Of a stretch of DNA of 15,300 bases, positions 1 to 7,475 are shown one piece after another. The notes under the pieces are model-generated. The model worked only from the letters and a program-made list of their open reading frames with translations, had not been told where the DNA came from and searched no databases. This stretch comes from CAZFYZ01 sp964523735 (lineage in GTDB: Bacteria > Armatimonadota > UBA5829). Positions within the stretch are counted from its first letter, which is position 1. Every line of letters starts with the position of its first letter. The position numbers and the translations under genes are program-made. The DNA lies in contig CAZFYZ010000098.1 in NCBI GenBank assembly GCA_964523735.1, positions 1 to 15,300 on the forward strand, written 5' to 3'.

Positions 1-3000
1 TTGATCGTCCAAGACGTTCTCTTCTGCGCGTTACCCAACGCGGGCATAAGCCTCTTGCCACTCGCCGTTGCCATTCCCGAGAAGACGTCATTGCCGCCGG
101 GGGTGGTGCCTATCCGCAGGTTGTATGAGAGTCCCGCAGTGGGCGTCTGATTATCCAACGCGGAACTCCACGTGAACGTCGACCTCGAACCCACTATCGA
201 GTCTGTCAAGAATTTCGGAGCTGCGGGGCGAGTGTTCACAAACCCTCCGTCGTTCCGATACAGCTTCCCGATGGGCTGCCTGGTTTCGTTGCTGCCGATA
301 TCGCCTACTACCGCCAGGTCCAAATCCCCGTCGCCATCGGCGTCACCCCATGCGACCGATCCAGCCCAGACCCCAGTGAGAGGAGCCTCGAGATCCACGA
401 ACGACCCGCCGACATTCTCATATATGCGCGTGATCGGCGCATACGGCTCATAGATGCTGGTTGTTCCGGATATGGCCAGATCGAGATCGCCGTCGCTATC
501 ATAGTCGCCCCAATCAAGGCTGGCCAGGCAGACCCCGACGATATCCACCCCGGTGTCTACTAATGACCCTCCGGTATTCCGGTATATCCTCGTCACCAGG
601 CCGCCGGTTCCGGTCGTCGCACCGCAGATCGCGAGGTCCAGATCGCCATCCGCGTCATAGTCGCCCCACGCTGCCGATCCGTACTCGACTCCGGTGATAC
701 CCGGGCCCATATCCATGAACGTGCTGTCGCCATTATTGCGGTAGATCAGGCTGGATCGATAGCCGCTGGCGTACCCGCAGATAAACAGATCGAGATCGCC
801 GTCATTATCGTAGTCGCCCCAATCCAAGGCGGGGTTATCAAGCGCCCGAAGTCCAGCCTGGATATCTGTGAAGACGCCGCCGCCGTCGTTTCGGTAGATC
901 CTGGAGACCACACCCGACGACGTGTACCCGGCGATAGCCAAATCCTGGTCGCCATCGTTGTCGAAATCCCCCCACGCCATAGCGCAATGCCATAGCCCCG
1001 GGATCGCGGCGCTAATGTCAGTGAACGTCGTGCCACCGTCATTGCGGTAGATCTTGTTCTGAAGATTCCCCGCGACGCTCAAGTCCAGGTCGTTGTCTCT
1101 GTCATAGTCGCAGAACGCGACTGAACACAAATCCACGGTCTGCAATCCCAGGTTCAGATTCGTCAGAACGCCCGAGCCATTATTGTCGTAGATCGTTGTC
1201 GGCTGCCAACTGCCCGCGACCGCGAGGTCCAGATCGCCATCGCCGTTATAGTCACCCCAGGCAATAGACCCGTACGTCGTGCCGGTAATGCTCGTGCCCG
1301 CGTCATTGAAGAACGGGGGCGCGCCTTGGTAGTTCTGATCAGTGACGTCCGCACTTAGGTTGGTGTAGTCTGTGCTGCGCGGTGTGAATCGCCATCCGGA
1401 TAGCGTCGGAGTCACAGAACCGCTCCACCCGCCGGGGACTATGAGGTGGTAATTGCCGGATGCGTCGGTTGTCCCCGATCCTCCACCGTTATTGGCCGAA
1501 ACTAGAACTTCCGTTACAGGATCGCCGCTCGCTGTGGTGACCCGCCCCGATATCTGATACTGCACTCCCGTGTAGTCTTGAGCGGTCATATCCGATGTGA
1601 CCGGACTGTAGGCGATGCTCGCAGGCGTGAACGACCACGTCGCCTTGCTGGCACTCGCGGTGCCCGACCAACCGGGCGGCACCATCAATTCGTAGTCTCC
1701 CGATGAGTTCGTATAAGCCGAGCTCCTACATCCGCTTGCTGTGACAAGCGCGCCTTCTATCGCGGCGCCCGTGCCGGTAGCAATGCGCCCCGAGATAATC
1801 GCGTTCGTGACGGTCGCTTCAGGAGACCACGCCGAGCCCGCCATCGCCGAGTCAATCGCCTGCACACTCCAATAGTAGTACCGGCTGACGATCTTCGCCG
1901 CTACTCGCCACGAAAGACTCTGCTGAGCGTTCCCCGTCGCCGCGATCTGTCTCGTGCCCGACGCCAAGGCCATTCCTGAGTATACGTCGTTGCCCCCTGG
2001 AGTGCTGCCGACCCGCAGGTTATACGAAAGCCCGGCTGCGGGTGTCTGTGCGTCGCTCGCGGCTGACCAGTTCAGCACCGTCCCGCCATCGGCATAGGAC
2101 GAGGGCAATGGCGCCGGAGCAGAAGGCGCTGTGTTAAGCGAAATTCCGGTGTTCTGATACAACCTGCCGACCGGGTAGGGCGGATAGTTGGACGATGTCC
2201 CACCTGCCGCCATCAGGTCCAGGTCGCCGTCCTTATCAAAGTCTCCCCACGCAAGCGAGCAATCGACCAGCCCCGTCAGGGTTTCAGCCTGTGTGAAGAC
2301 GCCACTCCCATCATTGCTGAATATGTGGGTAGCCGGCTGTGTGCTCGTCGTCCACACCGTCCCGCCAGCTGTTGCCAGGTCAAGATCGCCGTCGTTGTCA
2401 TAATCCCCCCACGCGATCGAGCAGTTGAACACACCGGGCAGGGTAACAGTGTTGCTGAACGTGCCATCGTGATTGTTGCGGTAAACAAGGCAGTTGCCGG
2501 ACGCGTTGCTGAAGCCTGCAAGCGCGAGATCGGGATATCCATCGTTGTCATAATCGCCCCATGCAATCGAACAGTTATCCACGCCCAGCAGGCTCACGCC
2601 GGAGTTGACGAAGCCCGCCGCCCCATCATTCCTGTACAGCCTCGATATGCGACCGTAGCTGCTGCTATACCCGGCAAGCGCGATGTCCAGGTCGCCATCT
2701 TTGTCATAATCAGCCCATGCAACCGATGAGTCCGCGACGCCATAGAACGGCGTATCGACGCTCGTGAACACGTTCGCGCCGTCGTTCCTATAGAGCTTCG
2801 TGATCGTGTTCTGGCCCGAGTCGCGGCCGGATGTCACCAGATCGAGGTCGCCGTCATTGTCGTAATCACCCCATGCCAGCGCGCCGTCATACACGGCTGT
2901 GAGGTTAGCACCGATGTTCGCGAACGTGCCGCCGGTGTTCTTGTAGATACTCGCGACCGGCCCGCTCGATGCATGCCCCTCGACCGCAAGGTCAAGATCG

Positions 3001-3308
3001 CCGTCGTTATCGTAATCGCCCCAGGCAAGGCTCGCGCCCCATCCGACCGGCGTAAGAGAAGCGCCGATGTCGTAGAATTCCTCGGGGTCATTGCGATAGA
3101 TCCTCGTCACCCCGGCAGATCCCGTATCGCCCGCGACAGCGAGGTCGAGATCGCCGTCTTTATCATAGTCGCCCCACGCTACCGAGCATCGGGTGATGTT
3201 GGCAAGCCCCGCTTCGTAATCGACAAACCCTGCCTCTACCGGCGATCCGACGAAACCGCAGCAGACGAACGCAACCAACAATGTACACGCAGACCTTCTG
3301 ATAACCAC
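1..3308 (-). CDS. Secreted FG-GAP/VCBS double beta-propeller protein (3' end outside window)
   Basis: An uninterrupted minus-strand frame of 1102 codons starts at GTG 3308 and is still open at base 1, so the C-terminus is missing. The start is supported by AGGGG about 6 nt upstream and by a signal peptide (MVIRRSACTLLVAFVCCGFV..., probable cleavage after VEA). Residues about 28-385 hold seven repeats of about 51 residues, each with a calcium-binding loop of the type WGDYDNDGDLDL. Then come a fibronectin-III-like domain (about 390-500, ending ...YYYWSVQAID), two carboxypeptidase-regulatory-like domains (about 503-655, each opening ISGR[IV]) and a second set of seven repeats (about 660-1020). 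A second FnIII-like domain starts near 1022 and is cut by the edge. Seven repeats twice suggests two closed seven-bladed integrin-like propellers. FG-GAP proteins are typically cell-surface or secreted adhesion or binding proteins. No enzymatic motif is visible, and ligand and anchoring are unknown. Confidence 0.88.
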   Translation of the reverse strand, partial: MVIRRSACTLLVAFVCCGFVGSPVEAGFVDYEAGLANITRCSVAWGDYDKDGDLDLAVAGDTGSAGVTRIYRNDPEEFYDIGASLTPVGWGASLAWGDYDNDGDLDLAVEGHASSGPVASIYKNTGGTFANIGANLTAVYDGALAWGDYDNDGDLDLVTSGRDSGQNTITKLYRNDGANVFTSVDTPFYGVADSSVAWADYDKDGDLDIALAGYSSSYGRISRLYRNDGAAGFVNSGVSLLGVDNCSIAWGDYDNDGYPDLALAGFSNASGNCLVYRNNHDGTFSNTVTLPGVFNCSIAWGDYDNDGDLDLATAGGTVWTTSTQPATHIFSNDGSGVFTQAETLTGLVDCSLAWGDFDKDGDLDLMAAGGTSSNYPPYPVGRLYQNTGISLNTAPSAPAPLPSSYADGGTVLNWSAASDAQTPAAGLSYNLRVGSTPGGNDVYSGMALASGTRQIAATGNAQQSLSWRVAAKIVSRYYYWSVQAIDSAMAGSAWSPEATVTNAIISGRIATGTGAAIEGALVTASGCRSSAYTNSSGDYELMVPPGWSGTASASKATWSFTPASIAYSPVTSDMTAQDYTGVQYQISGRVTTASGDPVTEVLVSANNGGGSGTTDASGNYHLIVPGGWSGSVTPTLSGWRFTPRSTDYTNLSADVTDQNYQGAPPFFNDAGTSITGTTYGSIAWGDYNGDGDLDLAVAGSWQPTTIYDNNGSGVLTNLNLGLQTVDLCSVAFCDYDRDNDLDLSVAGNLQNKIYRNDGGTTFTDISAAIPGLWHCAMAWGDFDNDGDQDLAIAGYTSSGVVSRIYRNDGGGVFTDIQAGLRALDNPALDWGDYDNDGDLDLFICGYASGYRSSLIYRNNGDSTFMDMGPGITGVEYGSAAWGDYDADGDLDLAICGATTGTGGLVTRIYRNTGGSLVDTGVDIVGVCLASLDWGDYDSDGDLDLAISGTTSIYEPYAPITRIYENVGGSFVDLEAPLTGVWAGSVAWGDADGDGDLDLAVVGDIGSNETRQPIGKLYRNDGGFVNTRPAAPKFLTDSIVGSRSTFTWSSALDNQTPTAGLSYNLRIGTTPGGNDVFSGMATASGKRLMPALGNAQKRTSWTI

Positions 3309-3371
3309 CTTGTCACCCCTTACCTATTGCAGACTCTGTGAAGAGCCGTCGACAATAAGCCAGTCTGTACT

Positions 3372-3377
3372 ATTATA
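3372..3377 (-). promoter_or_regulatory. Probable -10 box for the FG-GAP gene
   Basis: The minus strand reads a perfect TATAAT here, about 64 nt upstream of the GTG start. No convincing -35 hexamer lies 16-18 bp upstream (the minus strand reads AACCCA at 17 bp) and there is no TGn extension. The predicted transcript start is near 3365, giving a leader of about 57 nt. The -10 match stands out in GC-rich DNA, but the promoter assignment is an inference. Confidence 0.4.
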
Positions 3378-3564
3378 GCTCAGTAATCAGGCGTTGGGTT
3401 GCTTCTGTAGGACAATTTAGCAATCGTACTGGTCATGCCCATCTTGCTTGTTTGTTGTGAGGTGCTGAGCCGTCTCCCTCAGTGTCGGTTTTGCCCCTCC
3501 GTCTGCAGGAAAAACTAATAGTAGGTTAATCAACTGTTCAAAGATGAACCAACGAGGTGGCATC

Positions 3565-4734
3565 ATGCGCACCAAGGCTTATTCATGGGTTGCTGCCCTG
3601 GCCGCGTTGCTGCTCTTGCCTACGGTGATGGCTTGGGGCCAGGGAAGCTATACCGCGGGAGAACTGGATGAGTTGCTTGGTCCGATCGCTTTGTACCCCG
3701 ACCCACTTCTTGCCCAGATGTTCCCCGCAGCCACCTATGTTGACCAGCTTAGCACCGCGTCCCGGTTCAAAGGCGAGACTTCCGCAATCGACACTCAGCC
3801 TTGGGATGTCAGCGTTAAGTCGGTCGCTCACTATCCGGAAGTCTTGGACATGATGGTCAAGAATCCGGACTGGACCACGGCAATAGGTCAGGCTTATGCT
3901 AATCAGCCTGCCGAGGTTCTGCAGTCGGTCCAGCGTCTTCGTGCCAAGGCCCAATCGATGGGCAACCTGACCTCCGACGCCCAGCAGACTGTCTCCACAA
4001 CCGATGGGCAGATCGCGGTCGAACCCGCGCAACCGCAGTATATGTACGTTCCGCAGTACCAGTCACAAATGGTTTACACTGAGCCGTATAGCTCAGCGGC
4101 GCCCTGGGTCACATTTGGAGCCGGAATGCTAATGGGAGCGTGGCTCAACAATGCGATCAACTGGCATAATCATGACATCTACTATCACGGTTGGCACGGG
4201 AACGGATGGGTCGATCGAGCCCGCCCGTATGCTGACCAGCGCAACCGCAACTACGTGAACGATAGGTTCGCCAACAGACCTGTTGCGGGAACCCGTGACA
4301 TCAACAATCGCAACATCTCACAGTACAGGAATCAGCTTCGGCAAGGCGTTGGCAGTTACAGGCCTCCGACCCGACCCGGTCAGCCTGGCCCTGGAATCAC
4401 CAGGCCTAGGCCTACCACTCCAACTGCTCGCCCCACCGCGCCCGGTGGACGTGGCCCTGGCGTGACCCGCCCCACCATGCCGAGAGTTCCGACCACGGCG
4501 CCAAGGGTTCCGGGAATGCGCCCTGGTGCTCCAAGCACACGCCCCGGCGCTCCCGGAATGAGGCCCGGAGCCCCAACCAGGCCGAGCACGCCAAGCTACA
4601 GACCTAGCTCTCCTGGTGGCAGAGGGCCAACCATGAGGCCCTCCCGACCCAGTGGACCTACCATGAGGCCAAGCCGACCGTCCGGTGGATTCGGAGGAGG
4701 TGGCCGTCGTGGTGGCGGCGGCAGACGGAGGTAA
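3565..4734 (+). CDS. DUF3300 exported protein with Pro/Arg/Gly-rich tail
   Basis: 389 residues. ATG 3565 is preferred over the in-frame ATG at 3544 because GAGG lies 7 nt before it and it begins directly with a signal peptide (MRTKAYSWVAALAALLLLPT..., cleavage probably near AWGQG). Residues about 28-175 match DUF3300: LLGPIALYPDPLLAQMFPAA near the start, PEVLDMM, and YMYVPQYQ later. A weakly hydrophobic, His/Trp-rich segment follows (AGMLMGAWLNNAINWHNHD, then YYHGWHGNGW). The last ~125 residues are low complexity, repeating PGAP/TRPGAP/RPS units and ending in GGGGRRGGGGRRR. DUF3300 has no established biochemical role. The polycationic tail might bind anionic cell-wall polymers or nucleic acid, which is speculation. 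It is transcribed away from the FG-GAP gene across a 256-bp gap in which I found no good promoter for it. Confidence 0.85.
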   Translation: MRTKAYSWVAALAALLLLPTVMAWGQGSYTAGELDELLGPIALYPDPLLAQMFPAATYVDQLSTASRFKGETSAIDTQPWDVSVKSVAHYPEVLDMMVKNPDWTTAIGQAYANQPAEVLQSVQRLRAKAQSMGNLTSDAQQTVSTTDGQIAVEPAQPQYMYVPQYQSQMVYTEPYSSAAPWVTFGAGMLMGAWLNNAINWHNHDIYYHGWHGNGWVDRARPYADQRNRNYVNDRFANRPVAGTRDINNRNISQYRNQLRQGVGSYRPPTRPGQPGPGITRPRPTTPTARPTAPGGRGPGVTRPTMPRVPTTAPRVPGMRPGAPSTRPGAPGMRPGAPTRPSTPSYRPSSPGGRGPTMRPSRPSGPTMRPSRPSGGFGGGGRRGGGGRRR

Positions 4735-4750
4735 CCAACCAGACTGACTC

Positions 4751-4784
4751 GACCCCGTTGCTCTGGCAGATCGGCGACGGGGTC
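4751..4784 (+). terminator. Hairpin terminator after the DUF3300 gene
   Basis: GACCCCGTTGC (4751-4761) pairs with GCGACGGGGTC (4774-4784), an 11-bp stem with one G-U pair and a 12-nt loop, starting 17 nt after the DUF3300 stop. Only three T residues follow, so as a factor-independent terminator it is weak. It suggests the ATPase gene downstream is not simply co-transcribed with DUF3300. Confidence 0.5.
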
Positions 4785-4854
4785 TTTGCACTGCCCCTCT
4801 GGCAGACCTTGGAGAAGGTTCAGCGCATAGCGGCACCTAAGTTAGCTGTGGGTC

Positions 4855-4882
4855 GGACCTCGAACCTCCGACCTCGGACCTC
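4855..4882 (+). repeat. Heptamer array, copy A (4 units)
   Basis: Four head-to-tail 7-bp units, GGACCTC, GAACCTC, CGACCTC and GGACCTC, end 5 nt before the ATG of the SbcC-like gene, where a ribosome binding site would normally sit. The same heptamer family occurs near 10163-10184 and at 13269-13303, in the same orientation. It resembles in kind the short tandemly repeated heptamers known from some cyanobacteria, although the sequence differs. Confidence 0.75.
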
Positions 4883-4887
4883 GATTC

Positions 4888-7356
4888 ATGCGTCTCATCA
4901 GTCTCGAACTCAAGAACTTCCGCCAGCACATCGAAGCGGAGATTCACTTTCCGGAGGGTGTCACGGGCATCGTCGGCGCCAACGGCGCGGGCAAGAGCAC
5001 CGTGCTGGAGGCGGTCGCGTGGGCGTTGTATGGCGCGCCTGCTGTTCGTGGGACCAACGAGACCATCCGATCAGTAGCCTCGGACGGTGGGTCCAGAGCT
5101 AGCGCCGCGCTGACCTTCGAGCTCGGTGGGCAGGTCTACAAGGCAACTCGGAGCCTCGATTCGGGCGGACGGTCAGGCCACGCGGTTCTGGAAGTTGATG
5201 GCAAGGCCCTCCGTACCGGGATGACCGATGTCTCTGACGCGATCACCCGCCTGCTGGGTATGGACTACCGCGCGTTTTTCACCAGCTTCTTCACTGGTCA
5301 GAAGCAGATTGAGTTCATGGCAGCAATGGACGGTCGCCAGCGGGCAGTCGCGATCAGCCGCATGCTCGGCTACGATCGCCTGACCAGGGCCCGCGACCAG
5401 GCTAACGAAGATCGCAAAGGCCTAGGACGTGAGATCGAGGGCCTGGAGCAGGGGTTGGCTGACCCGGAGGAGCTCAAGGAGCGCAAGCGGGCCGCGGAAT
5501 CCGCTCTTGCGAATGCCTCCACTTGTCTGGGCGATGCCGAGCTCGCTCACAAGAAGGCACAGGCGGAGATCGAGAAGCTTAAGCCCATCAAAGAGCTTTC
5601 GGATCAGAGGGCCAAGCGTCACGACGAGATCGCCCGCAGGCTGGAGATCGACCGCAGCGACCTCGCCCGCACTGAGTCCCGGCTGGCCCAGCTTCGCGAG
5701 GAACTTCAGAACTTCGAGGCAAAGCGGAAGGAGCTGGACTCACTCAAGCCTGACCTGGCTCGCTATGACGAAGCGGGTAGAGCGTACCGTGAGATGAAGC
5801 CCCTGCAGGAGCACGAGGCCGAACGCCAGCGCCTTACGGGACAGATCACCACGATCGAGACTGACCTCAAGAAGCTCCAGACCCGCCATGCCCAACTCGC
5901 GTCGGCGCAGGATCAGCAGACCAGGGCCGCTATTGCCCTCTCCGAAGCTGAGAATCAGTTCGCCAGTCTCGACGAGCAGATAAGGAAGATCCGCGAAGAT
6001 CGCGTGGCCCGTGAGCACAGCCTTGCTGCCCAGATCAGGCAGCTAACGGCTCAGAAGACTGAGATCGAGGCCAATCGCGCGCGCATCGCCGAAGCCGGCT
6101 CCGAAGGCAAGTGCCCGACCTGCGAGCGCCCGCTGGCTGGTGAGCTTGACAAAGTGATCGCGAACTTCGACGCCGAGATAAGCGGCCTCACGAGTCGCAT
6201 AGCCTCTTTGGATGCCGAACAGTCTACGCTCGCGTCGGACACCTCGGCTCTGGATAAGGCCGAGTCCGACCGCCGAACCCTCTCCACCAGCATGGAAACA
6301 CTTCGCGCTGAGAAGACAGAAGCAGACGCCCGTGTTTCTGAGAGAGACAAGGCTGCCGGTGAGATCGAATTGCGCATAGACGACCTCAAGAAGCTGTCTG
6401 CAAAGCTCGACGCGTTGCCCAAGGGCTTCGACCAGGCCCGTTTTCGTGAGCTTCAGAAGATAGGAGAAGACTTGCGCCCCGTCCGCGAGCGATATGTTGC
6501 GCTGAAGTCCGCACTCGAGCGCGAGCCTGACGTAGCGCGCGAGTCTGAGGAGAACTCCGCACTGCTGGAATCACTCAAGACGCGGGTGAGCGAGTCAGAC
6601 AAATCTCTCGCGGAGCTTGCTTTCTCACAAGAGGATCACCAGACGACCACCCAGGATTTCGACGCCGCCAACGCGAGACTCAACGCCTCCGCCATCGACC
6701 TCGAGCGCTGCAAAGGCGATCTAAACACTGCCAACGCAATACTGGCGGCGATCAAACAGGAGGAGCTTAGCCACAAGTCCAAGCTGGAGGATTTGGCCGC
6801 AAAACGGTCCGAGCGCCTGCACCTGCAGACCCTGGCCGAGGCATTCGACAAACTCCGTGCTGAGCTCAACGACCGCATCCGTCCCGAACTCGAGAGCATC
6901 GCCAGCGAGCTGCTCTCGACTATGACCGATGGCCGCTACAACGTGTTGGAGATCAACGACAGCTACCAGGCGATGATCCGCGATGACGGCGAGCTCAAGC
7001 CGGTGATATCCGGCGGCGAAGACGACATCGTGAACCTCGCCCTCAGGCTGGCCATTTCTCAGATGATCGCCGACCGCGCGGGCCAGTCGTTTTCTTTGCT
7101 GATCCTGGACGAGGTCTTCGGCTCACTAGACGAAACCCGCCGCGAGAACGTCGTGGCGCTTCTTCAGAACCTCAAGAACCGCTTCGAGCAGATCATCTTG
7201 ATCACGCACATCGAATCCATTCACGACGCCGTTGACAACTGCCTCTGGGTCCAGTTCGACGAGAAGACCAAGACCAGCCGCATCACCACGCGCGCTGATG
7301 AAATCGTGCCCGACCTTGTTCAGCCATCTCGACATCCGCAAACAGGGCTATTATAA
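4888..7356 (+). CDS. sbcC: Rad50/SbcC-type SMC ATPase with zinc hook
   Basis: 822 residues. The N-terminal half of the ABC ATPase has Walker A GANGAGKST (30-38, Lys36) and a Q-loop glutamine at 138 (FTGQKQIEF). Long heptad-rich coiled coil follows (about 175-400 and 425-660), with a CPTC zinc hook at 409-412 between the arms. The C-terminal half has the signature ISGGEDD (707-713), Walker B LLILDE (Asp741, Glu742), D-loop SLDE (747-750) and an H-loop His774. In the family this subunit partners the SbcD/Mre11 nuclease to clamp and process DNA ends and hairpins. No SbcD lies next to it in the window, and 822 residues is nearer the archaeal Rad50 length than the ~1050 of E. coli SbcC. The start has the canonical family N-terminus (MRLISLELKNFR) but no Shine-Dalgarno site; the heptamer array occupies that position. 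A RecN or generic SMC protein is less likely because of the CPTC hook. Confidence 0.92.
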   Translation: MRLISLELKNFRQHIEAEIHFPEGVTGIVGANGAGKSTVLEAVAWALYGAPAVRGTNETIRSVASDGGSRASAALTFELGGQVYKATRSLDSGGRSGHAVLEVDGKALRTGMTDVSDAITRLLGMDYRAFFTSFFTGQKQIEFMAAMDGRQRAVAISRMLGYDRLTRARDQANEDRKGLGREIEGLEQGLADPEELKERKRAAESALANASTCLGDAELAHKKAQAEIEKLKPIKELSDQRAKRHDEIARRLEIDRSDLARTESRLAQLREELQNFEAKRKELDSLKPDLARYDEAGRAYREMKPLQEHEAERQRLTGQITTIETDLKKLQTRHAQLASAQDQQTRAAIALSEAENQFASLDEQIRKIREDRVAREHSLAAQIRQLTAQKTEIEANRARIAEAGSEGKCPTCERPLAGELDKVIANFDAEISGLTSRIASLDAEQSTLASDTSALDKAESDRRTLSTSMETLRAEKTEADARVSERDKAAGEIELRIDDLKKLSAKLDALPKGFDQARFRELQKIGEDLRPVRERYVALKSALEREPDVARESEENSALLESLKTRVSESDKSLAELAFSQEDHQTTTQDFDAANARLNASAIDLERCKGDLNTANAILAAIKQEELSHKSKLEDLAAKRSERLHLQTLAEAFDKLRAELNDRIRPELESIASELLSTMTDGRYNVLEINDSYQAMIRDDGELKPVISGGEDDIVNLALRLAISQMIADRAGQSFSLLILDEVFGSLDETRRENVVALLQNLKNRFEQIILITHIESIHDAVDNCLWVQFDEKTKTSRITTRADEIVPDLVQPSRHPQTGLL

Positions 7357-7357
7357 T
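7329..7357 (+). promoter_or_regulatory. Sigma-70 promoter for the PAS sensor gene, inside the end of the sbcC-like gene
   Basis: TCGACA (7329-7334, 5 of 6 consensus), a 17-bp spacer and a perfect TATAAT (7352-7357). The -10 box overlaps the stop codon of the upstream gene. The predicted start is near 7364, giving a leader of about 110 nt. This indicates the PAS gene can be expressed independently. Confidence 0.65.
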
Positions 7358-7475
7358 CAACCCGCGCTTCGGGCGTCATTTGCCGCAACTAGCTCACGGC
7401 AGACGCGTCCAACCATTTGGTGAGTGCCGTCGGGTTTCAAGCTCAGGACATTGAGGTAATAGCTCAGCAGAAGAA

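Noticed and set aside
2325..2729. 134-codon plus-strand ORF with regular Val/Ile-rich repeats
   Set aside because: It is the antisense of the FG-GAP repeats; its periodicity follows from the minus-strand gene, which is open over 1102 codons.
14..3200. Regular ~150-bp repeats that might suggest a CRISPR-like or satellite array
   Set aside because: The period is set by FG-GAP protein repeats in a single open frame; the repeats diverge at third codon positions, and there are no short identical repeats with unique spacers.
3544..3564. Upstream in-frame ATG for the DUF3300 gene
   Set aside because: No Shine-Dalgarno site; the ATG at 3565 has GAGG at 7 nt and begins directly with the signal peptide.
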